Shown piece by piece: positions 9,018 through 17,421 of a stretch of 47,596 nucleotides of DNA (the stretch's first letter is position 1; each line of letters begins with the position of its first letter). Under the pieces are notes generated by a model. The model made no database searches and had not been told where the DNA came from. It worked only from the letters and a program-made list of their open reading frames with translations. A program made the translations under genes and the position numbers. This DNA comes from Verrucomicrobiales bacterium (GTDB lineage Bacteria; Verrucomicrobiota; Verrucomicrobiia; Verrucomicrobiales; DEV007): NCBI GenBank assembly GCA_028280355.1, contig JANQMB010000165.1, positions 1-47,596 of the forward strand. Reading direction: 5' to 3'.

Positions 9018-10490
9018 CTACGAGGGCCTGGGGCGGGAGACCCCCGGCCGGCACATCCGGTTCATGACCGAGACGAACCTCCCCCTCTCCTCGCGCCCCA
9101 GGGCGACGAACGCGCACATGGCAGCGGCGGCCGATATCGAGACGGCCGAGAGCAGCTGCCAAGCCAACCCCTCGGGGCGGTGGAAGAACGCGACCGCCGA
9201 CAGGGCGGTGTAGGCGGCACCGACGAGCAACAGCCTCGGCCGGTCGAAGGCGAGGCGGATCGGATAGGAGGTGTGGATGCGGTTCCACAGCAGGTGGATG
9301 AGGCCCAGCAGGCCGTAACATGTCGCCAGCGCAAGCCCCGCCCCCGGCAGCCCCAGGGCGCGGATCAGGTAGTAGTTCACCGGCACGGAGACACAGGCTC
9401 CGATCACCTGGATGATGGTGATGTGGTAGAGCTTCTCGGAGAAATACTGCGGCGGCGTCAGGAGCGAGCTGGCGATCATCAGCAGCTGGGACAGGGCCAC
9501 CGTGCCGACGACCAGGTAGGCGTCGCGGAACTCCGCGGCGACGATCGTCTGCACGACCGGCGCCGCGAACGCGAAGGCGGCGACGACGAGCAGGCCGAAG
9601 CCGATGCAGTACCGGTTGGTCACCTTGGAGAACAGCCCCGCCGCCCCCGGGTCGTCGCGGTGCTCCATGAAGAACGGCAACCACGCCCTCTGGAAGGCGA
9701 CCAGGATGATGCCGATCGCCATGCCGAAACTGGAGCCGACGGAGTAGATACCCAGCTGCCCGAGCCCGTGCGTGTTCTCCAGCGCGATGCGGTTCCCCTG
9801 CTGGATGACCCAGAGCATCGCGAAAGAGGGGACGAACGGCAGGCCCATGAGGACGAGCTGCCTCATGTAGGATGGCCCCGGCCTGGGGACCCCGCCCCCA
9901 ACGAAGACCACCACCAGCCCGGCCAGGTTGACCAGTTGGCCGACGAGGATCGCACCGAGCCAGCCCTCCAGACCGAGCTTCCACCAGGCCACCGCGGCGA
10001 TGCTGAGCAGGGCGGTGAGGAGCGTCGAGCCCATCGAGATGATCACGAACGCCCTCGCCCTGTTCTCGAATTGGAGATAGAGGGACAAGGGGCTCGCCAC
10101 GACCATCGCCGCGGCGGTGGACATGGATATCAGGAAGTATGTCCGCGACCCCGCCCCGCCGAGCCAGGCGGCGGCGATCGTGTCTGCGAGCAGGACCGAT
10201 AGCAGCAGCAGGGCGACCGTGCTGGCCAGTAGGAAAGTGACCGCGGACATCACCACCCGCCGCCTGCCCGCGAGCCCCGCCTCCCGGTAGTACACCGGCG
10301 CGAGCGACGCGGAGAACCCGAAGGAGAACACCGGGACGACGACGAACGAGATCATCTGCAGAAGCGCGGCGATGCCGTATTCCCTCGGCGTGATCAGGTG
10401 GGTGAAGAGCGGCAGCAACAGGAACCCGATCAGTTTGTTGATCGCCCCGCCGAGACCATAGATCGCGGCGTTCCTGGCTAGCTTGCCCAT
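9018..10490 (-). CDS. Wzx-type oligosaccharide flippase (MOP superfamily)
   Basis: This is a 490-residue, very hydrophobic protein with about 12 to 14 predicted membrane helices and short polar loops. The N-terminus (MGKLARNAAIYGLGGAINKL) and the first helices (TPREYGIAALLQM) match the polysaccharide_synt family. The role would be to move the undecaprenyl-diphosphate-linked repeat unit from the cytoplasmic to the periplasmic face. The Wzx assignment implies a Wzy-dependent pathway, although no polymerase gene is in the window. The ATG at 10490 is 77 bp downstream of the discoidin-like gene. The C-terminal tail is basic and cytoplasmic, as usual. Confidence 0.88.
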   Translation of the reverse strand: MGKLARNAAIYGLGGAINKLIGFLLLPLFTHLITPREYGIAALLQMISFVVVPVFSFGFSASLAPVYYREAGLAGRRRVVMSAVTFLLASTVALLLLSVLLADTIAAAWLGGAGSRTYFLISMSTAAAMVVASPLSLYLQFENRARAFVIISMGSTLLTALLSIAAVAWWKLGLEGWLGAILVGQLVNLAGLVVVFVGGGVPRPGPSYMRQLVLMGLPFVPSFAMLWVIQQGNRIALENTHGLGQLGIYSVGSSFGMAIGIILVAFQRAWLPFFMEHRDDPGAAGLFSKVTNRYCIGFGLLVVAAFAFAAPVVQTIVAAEFRDAYLVVGTVALSQLLMIASSLLTPPQYFSEKLYHITIIQVIGACVSVPVNYYLIRALGLPGAGLALATCYGLLGLIHLLWNRIHTSYPIRLAFDRPRLLLVGAAYTALSAVAFFHRPEGLAWQLLSAVSISAAAAMCAFVALGREERGRFVSVMNRMCRPGVSRPRPS

Positions 10491-10567
10491 CTGACTTCAC
10501 CCGCCGCCTGGCGTGTCGCTCCATCCACCCGGCCCCACGTGGCAGGTGACCCCGCCGGCGCCCCGGC

Positions 10568-11476
10568 CTACCTCGCCTCGACCTCGACGATGTGGAAATA
10601 GTCGTTGGCGGTGTTCTCCAACCCCTGGATGCGGATCACCCTGACGGGGGTCGGTTCCTTGAACTCGTGGACCTGCCAGTCCTTCGACGGTTTCCTCGAC
10701 CGGTCGGCGACCGTCTCCCAGCTCTTTCCGTCGGCCGAGATGTCCAACTTGTACCGATACTCCCGCGCGTCCCCGCTCCATAGCAAGAAGCGGATCTCGT
10801 TCAGCTTGTAGCGCCTGGCCAGCTCGACCTCGAAGCTGGTCGGGCAGCGGCCGTAGGCGACCCCGTCATTCAGGACGATGGCGGTCTCGCCGTCGATGAG
10901 GAACTCCGCACCGACCGGCGCCCGGGCCTCGGCGCCGCGGGAGGCGAGCGCGAGATCCTTGGGCGGCCCCTCGGGCCCCGGTTCGGGTTCGGGCTCGCCC
11001 ACCCCCTCCAGCTCGGCGAGGGTACGCTGCACCTCGGCGGCGGCCTCGAGCTCCCGGTTGCGGACGAGGCGGGCCTCCAGCGCGCGCAGCGCATCGATGT
11101 ACTTCGCCCGCCAGGGCCTCGCGCGCGACTCCGCGGTGCGGGAATAGATGGTGCCCAGGCGGCGCAGCTCCCGCGGATCCTCGGGGAGTTCCAGGGGCAG
11201 CGCGATCGGGTTCTCCAGCGCCAGACCGACGCGGATCTCGCGCACCTTGAGCGCCCCCTCGATGTCCCTGCCGTCCGCGAGCCGCTTCTCCAAGCTGTCG
11301 AGCTGGCCGAGGAACGACTCCCTCAAGGGCGCCAGGATCTCCTTCACCTTGCGCTCGTATGACTGGGTGAGGCTCGCCAGCTCCGGGCCGGGCTCGGCCA
11401 CGGCGCCCGACCAGGAAAGCGGGAGTGCGACCAGGATGGCGGCCGCGCTTGCCCACCGTTGTATCGGGACAGGCAT
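10568..11476 (-). CDS. Exported coiled-coil protein with F5/8 type C (discoidin-like) domain
   Basis: I place the start at the ATG at 11476 because MPVPIQRWASAAAILVALPL begins a clear signal peptide ending near AVA-EP; the frame stays open upstream but without a signal. The 302-residue product then has two helical segments with the pattern LExxLxxGRDIEGALKVRE and LEARLVRNRELEAAAEVQR, a motif frequent in secreted Verrucomicrobiota proteins. After a proline/glutamate linker comes a C-terminal beta domain (YKLNEIRFLLW, KLDISADGKSWETV, VRVIRIQGL) resembling an F5/8 type C carbohydrate-binding domain. It probably sits in the periplasm or at the cell surface and may bind the glycan made by the locus. 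It lies between the flippase and the aminotransferase gene. No enzyme motif is visible. Confidence 0.75.
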   Translation of the reverse strand: MPVPIQRWASAAAILVALPLSWSGAVAEPGPELASLTQSYERKVKEILAPLRESFLGQLDSLEKRLADGRDIEGALKVREIRVGLALENPIALPLELPEDPRELRRLGTIYSRTAESRARPWRAKYIDALRALEARLVRNRELEAAAEVQRTLAELEGVGEPEPEPGPEGPPKDLALASRGAEARAPVGAEFLIDGETAIVLNDGVAYGRCPTSFEVELARRYKLNEIRFLLWSGDAREYRYKLDISADGKSWETVADRSRKPSKDWQVHEFKEPTPVRVIRIQGLENTANDYFHIVEVEAR

Positions 11477-11584
11477 CTCCGGAGCGTAGCGGGATCGGGA
11501 CATCGACCTCAAGCCAGTTCTCCAGACACAGGGGGCCGCCCCGCCGCGAACGCCCACGGGGACATGCGGCCCTGGCCCGGTGAC

Positions 11585-12670
11585 CTACGCGAAGGCCGCA
11601 CACACCTGCGAGACCTCCGCCTCGCTCAGGTAGGGGTTCATCGGCAGGCTCAGGCCCTGCGAGGCGATCTTCTCCGTCACGGGGAAGTCGCCGGCCGAGT
11701 GTCCCAGATACCCGAAAACCGGCTGCAGGTGCAGGGGGACGGCGTAGTAGCTCACCGACGGGACACCGGCCTCTTTGAGGGAGGCGGAGAGCGCGTCGCG
11801 GTCGTCGGAGAGAACGGTGTACTGGGCATACACCGAGGTGTTACCCACCGCGACACGCGGCAGCGCCACGCCCGAACCCCCGAGCTTCGAATCGTACACC
11901 GCGGCCACCTCCTGCCGTTTGACGACCTCCCCGTCGAAGAGGTCGAGCTTGGCGAGCACGACCGCCGCCTGCAGCGTGTCGAGGCGCCCGTTGATCCCGA
12001 GGATCGGGTGGTGGTGTTTCTTCGCCTGCCCGTGCACCCGGTTCTGGCGCATCGCGCCAGCGAGCTCGTCGTCGTCGGTGAACAGCGCCCCCCCGTCCCC
12101 GTACCCGCCGAGGGGCTTGGACGGGAAGAACGAGGTGCTGCCGACCAGCGAGAGCGAGCAGGACTTCTCGCCGTGGTGGGTCGCGCCGAAGGACTGGGCC
12201 GCGTCCTCGATCACCGGGAGGCCGCCGTTGCGGGCGGCGATCTCGTTGATCGCCGTCATGTCGGCGGTCTGGCCGTAGATGCCGACCGGCATGATGGCCT
12301 TGGTCTTGTCGGTGATCGCCGCCTCGAGCAGCCCGGGGTCCATGTTCCAGGTCTCCGGGTCGATATCGACGAACACCGGTTTCGCGCCGAGCAGCGCGAT
12401 CATCTCGGCGGTCGAGATCCAGGTGTAGGGGACGGTGATCACCTCGTCCCCCGGGCCGACACCGAGCGCCATCATCGCGATGAGCAGGGTGTCGGTGCCG
12501 CTCGAGGCGCCGATGCAGTGTTTGGCCCCGACGTAGTCGGCCAGGCGCTCCTCGAGCTCGGCCACCTCCGGCCCCATGATGTAGCGGCCGTGGTCGAGCA
12601 CCGCCGCGATGCGCCTGTCGAGCTGTTCGCGGATAAGCGCCTGCTGAGATTTCAGATCGATGAAGTCCAT
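11585..12670 (-). CDS. wbpE: PLP-dependent sugar 3-aminotransferase, DegT/DnrJ/EryC1 family (WbpE-like)
   Basis: The 361-residue protein has the DegT/DnrJ/EryC1/StrS hallmarks: GASSGTD binding the PLP phosphate (residues 54-60), aromatic PYTWISTAEM, Asp156 in EDAAQSFGA, and the Schiff-base Lys185 in FFPSKPLGGYGDGG. The sequence style (MDFIDLKSQQ, YIMGPEVAELEE) is that of WbpE/WlbC, which aminates C3 of UDP-2-acetamido-2-deoxy-3-oxo-glucuronate with glutamate as donor. This fits the wbpA-, wbpB- and wbpD-like genes just upstream. It is separated from them by the acyltransferase/SGNH pair. The start at 12670 is 30 bp after the SGNH stop. Specificity for the 3-keto sugar is an inference from context. 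Confidence 0.87.
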   Translation of the reverse strand: MDFIDLKSQQALIREQLDRRIAAVLDHGRYIMGPEVAELEERLADYVGAKHCIGASSGTDTLLIAMMALGVGPGDEVITVPYTWISTAEMIALLGAKPVFVDIDPETWNMDPGLLEAAITDKTKAIMPVGIYGQTADMTAINEIAARNGGLPVIEDAAQSFGATHHGEKSCSLSLVGSTSFFPSKPLGGYGDGGALFTDDDELAGAMRQNRVHGQAKKHHHPILGINGRLDTLQAAVVLAKLDLFDGEVVKRQEVAAVYDSKLGGSGVALPRVAVGNTSVYAQYTVLSDDRDALSASLKEAGVPSVSYYAVPLHLQPVFGYLGHSAGDFPVTEKIASQGLSLPMNPYLSEAEVSQVCAAFA

Positions 12671-12700
12671 AGTAGCGATAGGTCTATCGTTTCGGATCGG

Positions 12701-13420
12701 TTACCGGGTAATCATTCCTCGCTCTATGAGCATCTGGTTTATTTTCTCGTACCCCTGATCGGTGAAATGCAATGCGTCCCCAAAGTCCCGCCCCGCCAAA
12801 TCTGGCGGTGGAGGAGCGTAGCTGGCCTGCGGTAGTCTCCTGGACAGGATCTGGTTTACCTCAACGCGGGCTGTTTCTATGCCAGCTGACCAAAACGGCA
12901 ACCTCCAATAGGGGATCTCCCCGACCGGCAAGACTCCCAAGACAACTACGCGATCTGCGCCCCTCTCTTCGAAAGCATCCTTGAGACTGAGGAGGTTCTC
13001 GACGACACGAAGCACAAGCTCGTCTTCCGGAAAACTGCTATAGGCAATAGACTTGAGGTCATTGATGCCAGCCTGGATAACCACCACCTGGCCGCTGAGG
13101 TCGAGTTCCCGGTGAGCCTCAAGAGCCCAGCGTAGCTGTTCTGTCGTCGCCCCTGGAACACCCAAATTGAGCACCGGAACGATAGGTGGAGGCGACCACT
13201 GATCTGCACGCGAGTCACCGAAGAAAACGATCCCGCCCCTTTCTAACTCCTCTGGCCGCTGGCGGACGAGTTTATCAGCAATTACGCGGGCGGGTGGCGC
13301 TAGCCGGAGCGAACTCTCCCGCCATAGCATCCACCTGATGCCCCTATATGCCACCATCACAGCGACAAGCGACACGATTGCAGCAACAACCAGCAGCAAC
13401 CAGATCCGGCGACCCATCAT
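12701..13420 (-). CDS. Membrane-anchored SGNH/GDSL hydrolase-family protein
   Basis: The start is set at the ATG at 13420, which overlaps the stop of the acyltransferase gene as ATGA; an open stretch further upstream belongs to the other gene's antisense frame. The 239-residue protein has one N-terminal transmembrane segment (IWLLLVVAAIVSLVAVMVAY) and then an SGNH domain. Block I is FFGDSRADQW (Ser), block II NLGVPGAT (Gly), block III GINDL (Asn), and block V DALHFTDQGY (Asp, His). All four catalytic residues are present. It probably faces the periplasm and moves or removes acyl groups on the glycan together with the adjacent AT3 protein. GC is much lower than in the neighbours: 28 of 60 bases at 13021-13080, against 48 of 60 at 15181-15240. 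Confidence 0.82.
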   Translation of the reverse strand: MMGRRIWLLLVVAAIVSLVAVMVAYRGIRWMLWRESSLRLAPPARVIADKLVRQRPEELERGGIVFFGDSRADQWSPPPIVPVLNLGVPGATTEQLRWALEAHRELDLSGQVVVIQAGINDLKSIAYSSFPEDELVLRVVENLLSLKDAFEERGADRVVVLGVLPVGEIPYWRLPFWSAGIETARVEVNQILSRRLPQASYAPPPPDLAGRDFGDALHFTDQGYEKINQMLIERGMITR

Positions 13421-14493
13421 TTCTTGACGAAGCGGGATTCCACCAGCGCATAGAAAACCGCCCCTACTGGAATAGCAACCAATGCCCCCAACGGATAATA
13501 CTGCTGAGGGAACGGCGCCGCGAGCGTGAACATCTGCTGGACGAGGTAGATCGAATACGTCCTCTTCCCAACCCACACAAGCATCCGACCAAAGGCTCCC
13601 GGAAGCGACCACGACGCCTCATACGAAAGAATAACCAGGGGCATCAACGCCACCCCCATGAGGACTGTGAGCATCGAACTCCTCCAGAGCAAGGCGACAG
13701 CCAATGCCACATGGCCGGCGAACACGATCAGAGGGAGCGCCTTCCGAAACCTCTTCCAGCCAAAATTTCGAAATGGTCGATACAAGCCCCAGATAAATCC
13801 GAACACCATCGGCCAAACAGCCACCTGCGTCGCATATTTATAGAAGAAGGCACTTCCGAACATGATAGGATCGGCGACCTTAGCACTGACCATCGCGTAC
13901 CAGGCACCCGTTGCTAAAAGCATCCCCGAAACGGCGAACAGGCCGATCTTGCCGACCGGACCCGACCGGAGCGCCAGCCAGAACAAGAGAGGGCTCGCGA
14001 GATAGAAATGCATCTCGCATGAGATGCTCCAAAGATGGCCTAGGGGAAATATCTCGCGCGTATAGTTGGCATAGAAGAAGATAACTGAGAGGTTGAAATT
14101 GAAAGCGTCCCCCCAGACGAAGGGTGAGATGACCACACATAGCGCAATAAACACCCACGCCGTGGGGACAAGGCGCCAGAGCCTCTTCCTCGGCAGCTCG
14201 AGCCAGATGTTCCCCCCACGTCGCTCGATCGACAGGAGGCTTAGTGCGGTAAGGAGACCAGAGATGACAAAGAAGAGATTGACGCCCGTACGGCCAACCC
14301 CCTCGACGAACCCGGTGTGCTTAAACCCATGGTTGATGAGCACTAGGATCATAGCCCAACCGCGCCACTGATCTAGTGAATCGAAACGCTTGTTGTTTGG
14401 CATCGCGGGTTCAGCACCAGGCATGACGTCAACGTCGCTGCCGCCCTGAGCCCCCGTCTCGGTGGAGGCCGCGCCATGATCGAGATCGCTCAC
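13417..14493 (-). CDS. Acyltransferase 3 (AT3) family membrane O-acyltransferase
   Basis: This is a 358-residue polytopic membrane protein. After a polar N-terminus it shows the family start [20 protein letters not shown] (Arg and His of the first helix) and the [18 protein letters not shown] segment, which are diagnostic for AT3 proteins, then about ten hydrophobic helices. AT3 proteins carry acyl groups, usually acetyl, across the inner membrane to sugars. The GTG start at 14493 overlaps the stop of the wbpD-like gene (GTGA), and its own stop overlaps the SGNH start, so translation of all three is probably coupled. GC is low (30 of 60 bases at 13801-13860). It differs from OafA-type fusions in that the SGNH domain is a separate protein. 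Confidence 0.86.
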   Translation of the reverse strand: MSDLDHGAASTETGAQGGSDVDVMPGAEPAMPNNKRFDSLDQWRGWAMILVLINHGFKHTGFVEGVGRTGVNLFFVISGLLTALSLLSIERRGGNIWLELPRKRLWRLVPTAWVFIALCVVISPFVWGDAFNFNLSVIFFYANYTREIFPLGHLWSISCEMHFYLASPLLFWLALRSGPVGKIGLFAVSGMLLATGAWYAMVSAKVADPIMFGSAFFYKYATQVAVWPMVFGFIWGLYRPFRNFGWKRFRKALPLIVFAGHVALAVALLWRSSMLTVLMGVALMPLVILSYEASWSLPGAFGRMLVWVGKRTYSIYLVQQMFTLAAPFPQQYYPLGALVAIPVGAVFYALVESRFVKK

Positions 14494-15134
14494 TTGAATT
14501 CGTCGTAGGTCCTGCTGCCCTTCCTCAGCCCCTCAGGCAGCGGCTCGTCCTCGTCGAGGTCGAGGCAGCGCAGGGCGCCGTCGGCCTCCTCGCGGTAGCG
14601 GAAACCGCTCTCCGGGCAGACCATCACACCGTCCCCGTCGGGGTCCTTCAGGAGGTGGCCGTGGCGGCTCATCCAACCCCTGACGCGACCGGGGACGCCG
14701 ACCACGAACCCGTAGTCGGGCACGTCCCTGGCGACCACGGCGCCGGCGGCGATGAAGGCGTATCGGCCCAGGGTGATGCCACAGACGATGGTGGCGTTGG
14801 CGCCGACCGTCGCGCCGCGGCGGATGAGGGTCCGCTCGTAGAGGGACTGGCGCACCACCTGGGAGCGCGGGTTGGTGACGTTGGTCAGGACGCAGGAGGG
14901 GCCGAGGAACACGTCGTCCTCGATCTCGGTCCCCGTGTAGATGGCGACGTTGTTCTGGACCTTGACGTTCGAGCCGACCCGCACGCCGCCGGCCACCATC
15001 GTGTTCTGGCCGAAGACACACCCCTCGCCGATCTCGGCCCCCGCGCAGATGTGCGCGAAGTGCCAGATCTTGCTGCCGGGGCCGATCTGCGCGCCGTCGT
15101 CGACGACGGCCGTCTGGTGGGCGAAGTAGCTCAT
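14490..15134 (-). CDS. wbpD: Left-handed beta-helix N-acetyltransferase (WbpD-like)
   Basis: The 214-residue protein has hexapeptide repeats across residues 10-135 ([58 protein letters not shown]). This is the left-handed beta-helix of sugar N-acetyltransferases. The [15 protein letters not shown] start and WHFAHI segment are typical of WbpD/WlbB, which acetylate the 3-amino group of UDP-2-acetamido-3-amino-uronate with acetyl-CoA. After the helix comes a short C-terminal tail (residues 150-214) with [11 protein letters not shown] and [12 protein letters not shown], which resembles the tail found in many WbpD relatives. It lies 17 bp after the wbpB-like gene. Confidence 0.87.
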   Translation of the reverse strand: MSYFAHQTAVVDDGAQIGPGSKIWHFAHICAGAEIGEGCVFGQNTMVAGGVRVGSNVKVQNNVAIYTGTEIEDDVFLGPSCVLTNVTNPRSQVVRQSLYERTLIRRGATVGANATIVCGITLGRYAFIAAGAVVARDVPDYGFVVGVPGRVRGWMSRHGHLLKDPDGDGVMVCPESGFRYREEADGALRCLDLDEDEPLPEGLRKGSRTYDEFK

Positions 15135-15151
15135 CGCGGTATGTCCCCGGT

Positions 15152-16096
15152 CTAACTAGCGGCGCCGGCGGGCGGGCTCGCCCCCTCGAGCACGCGGACG
15201 ACGTCGGCGCCGTTCTGGCCGTCGGAGCGCGGCGTGGCGCGCGTCTCGAGGCAGTCGATGAAATGCTCCATCTCGAGCCGGAGCGGCTGGCCGCTGCCCT
15301 CGAAGACGACCTCCTCCCCCCCGTCGCAGTTCTGCAGTTCGGCGTCGATGGTCTTGTGGTGCAGGGTCACGTTCTGGGCGACCTCGTCGTAGACCAGCAT
15401 GCCCTTCTCGCCGACCACGGTCAGGCGGCGGCGGTTCTCCGGCCACAGCCAGGAGTTGTGCAGGTGGGCCTTCGTCCCGCCTGGGAAGTCCATGTGCAGA
15501 TAGGTGTCGTCCTCGATCCCCGGCTGCAGGCCACAGTGGCCGGAGAACACGCTCGAGGTCGGCGCCGCGCCGGCCAGGTGGAGCAGGACGGCGACATCGT
15601 GCACGCCGAGGCTCCAGAGGACGTTCTCGGCGGCGCGGGCGCGGCCGAGCTTCGAACGCTCTTGGTGCATCGAATAGACCCTGCCCAGCTCCCCGGCGTC
15701 GAGGTACTCCTTGAGCCAATGGACTGCGGGCTGGTAGAGCAGCAGGTGCCCGACCATCAGCACCCGCCCCCCGCGGTCCGCGGCCGCGACGAGGTCCTCG
15801 GCCTCGGCGGTGCTGAAGGTCATCGGCTTCTCGACGAAGACGTCGATACCCGCCTCCAGGAAGGCCTTGGCGACCCCGTGGTGGGTGGGGACGGGGGTGG
15901 CGATCGCGACGGCGTCGACGCCGGCCTCGAGCAGCGGCTCGTAGCCCTCGTGGATCTCGGCGTCGGGTGCCTCGGCGGCGGCGCGCTCGCGCAGGGCGGG
16001 CACGGCCTCGGCCACGTGCGAGAGGGCGCCGAGGTCGCGCAGGTTGCGGACCAGGTTGATGCCCCAGTTTCCAGCTCCGATGACGGCGATCTTCAT
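15152..16096 (-). CDS. wbpB: Gfo/Idh/MocA family sugar oxidoreductase (WbpB-like)
   Basis: The 314-residue protein starts [19 protein letters not shown] at an ATG at 16096 that overlaps the wbpA-like stop by 4 bp, which fixes the start. GAGNWG (residues 7-12) binds NAD(H), and the family's EKP motif with catalytic Lys90 is in [10 protein letters not shown]. The second domain has [14 protein letters not shown] with the conserved Asp/His. In the wbp pathway such enzymes oxidise C3 of UDP-GlcNAcA to the 3-keto form and recycle NADH with 2-oxoglutarate. The order A-B-D with coupled starts supports this substrate. Other 3-dehydrogenases of this family are possible by sequence alone. Confidence 0.85.
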   Translation of the reverse strand: MKIAVIGAGNWGINLVRNLRDLGALSHVAEAVPALRERAAAEAPDAEIHEGYEPLLEAGVDAVAIATPVPTHHGVAKAFLEAGIDVFVEKPMTFSTAEAEDLVAAADRGGRVLMVGHLLLYQPAVHWLKEYLDAGELGRVYSMHQERSKLGRARAAENVLWSLGVHDVAVLLHLAGAAPTSSVFSGHCGLQPGIEDDTYLHMDFPGGTKAHLHNSWLWPENRRRLTVVGEKGMLVYDEVAQNVTLHHKTIDAELQNCDGGEEVVFEGSGQPLRLEMEHFIDCLETRATPRSDGQNGADVVRVLEGASPPAGAAS

Positions 16097-17421
16097 GCCT
16101 TGTACAGTTGCCCCTCCCTGGCTGCGACGCCGTCCTTGGCGAGGGCGTTGCGGGTGTCGACGATCAGGTCGGCGTGCTCGACCAGGGAGGCGAGGTCGAA
16201 CGCCCTGTGGTGGGTGGCGATCACCACGCAGTCGTAGGAGGCCACCACCTCGGGAGACCACTCGACCGACCTGCGCCCCGTCCACTCCGCGTGTTCCCGC
16301 GTCGGGGTGATCTCCGGGATATGGGGGTCGTAGTAGTCGACCTCCGCGCCGGACGTCGCCAGCCCGTCCATCAGGTGGAAGGTGGGCGACTCGCGCATGT
16401 CGTCGACGTTCTCCTTGTAGGCGAGCCCCATCAGCAGCACGCGGCTGCCGTTGACCGGCTTCTTGCGGGTGTTCAACGCGGCGCCGACCTGCCGGACCAC
16501 GTATGCCGGCATCGACTCGTTCACCTCGCCGGCCAGCTCGATGAAACGGGTGTGCACACCGTACTCCCTCGCCTTCCAGGTCAGGTAGAACGGGTCGATC
16601 GGGATACAGTGGCCGCCCAACCCCGGGCCGGGGTAGAACGCGTTGAAGCCGAAGGGTTTGGTCTTCGCCGCCTCGATGACCTCCCAGATGTCGATGCCCA
16701 TCCGGTCGGCGGCGACCTTGAGCTCGTTGACCAGGCCGATGTTGACCGAGCGGTAGATGTTCTCCAGCAGCTTGGCGAACTCGGCGACCTGCGTCGAGGA
16801 GACCGGCACGACCTCCTCGACCACCGCCTCGTAGAGCGCCCGGCCGACCTCGGTGCAGGCGGGCGTCGAGCCGCCCATGACCTTGGGGATGTTGACCGAC
16901 GAGAACTGCGCGTTGCCCGGGTCCTCCCGCTCCGGGGAGTAGACCAGGAAGAAGTCCTCGCCGACCACCAGGCCGCGCGACTCGATCTTCGGGCGCAGCT
17001 CCTCCTCCGTGGTGCCGGGGTAGGTGGTGGACTCCAGGCTGAGCACCTGCCCCTTGCGGAGGTGCGGCAGCAATGCGTCCAGGGTGTCGAGCACGTAGCT
17101 GAGGTCGGGCTCGTGGTGGTCGCTGAGGGGCGTCGGGACGCAGAGGACCAGCGCGTCGCAGTCGCCGGCGCGCGCGAAGTCGGCCGTGGCCGAGAGCAGG
17201 CCGGCGTCGACGCCGGCCCCGATCGGCCCGGCGTCGATGTGTTCTATATAGGAGCGACCGCCGTTGATCGCCTCGACCTTGGCCGAGTCGATGTCCAGCC
17301 CGAGCACGCGGTGCCCCTTGGCGACGAAGCCGAGGCCGAGGGGCAGGCCGACGTATCCGAGGCCGACGATGCCGACCGTCGCCTCCTTGTTGTTGATCTT
17401 CGATGTGAGTTCTGAGGTCAT
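16093..17421 (-). CDS. wbpA: UDP-N-acetyl-D-glucosamine 6-dehydrogenase (WbpA/WecC family)
   Basis: The ATG at 17421 overlaps the upstream glycosyltransferase stop as ATGA; the resulting 442-residue length is normal for the family. GIVGLGYVGLPLG (residues 17-29) binds NAD. The thiohemiacetal Cys272 is in GLGGHCIPIDPFYLTW, and the Lys/Asn helix reads NIYRSVNIGLVNELK. The enzyme oxidises C6 of a UDP-N-acetylhexosamine twice, giving UDP-GlcNAcA, the first step toward diacetamido uronic acids. The Cys-Ile-Pro-Ile-Asp-Pro motif points to the N-acetylhexosamine dehydrogenases and not to UDP-glucose dehydrogenase. It is translationally coupled to the genes on both sides. Confidence 0.9.
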   Translation of the reverse strand: MTSELTSKINNKEATVGIVGLGYVGLPLGLGFVAKGHRVLGLDIDSAKVEAINGGRSYIEHIDAGPIGAGVDAGLLSATADFARAGDCDALVLCVPTPLSDHHEPDLSYVLDTLDALLPHLRKGQVLSLESTTYPGTTEEELRPKIESRGLVVGEDFFLVYSPEREDPGNAQFSSVNIPKVMGGSTPACTEVGRALYEAVVEEVVPVSSTQVAEFAKLLENIYRSVNIGLVNELKVAADRMGIDIWEVIEAAKTKPFGFNAFYPGPGLGGHCIPIDPFYLTWKAREYGVHTRFIELAGEVNESMPAYVVRQVGAALNTRKKPVNGSRVLLMGLAYKENVDDMRESPTFHLMDGLATSGAEVDYYDPHIPEITPTREHAEWTGRRSVEWSPEVVASYDCVVIATHHRAFDLASLVEHADLIVDTRNALAKDGVAAREGQLYKA

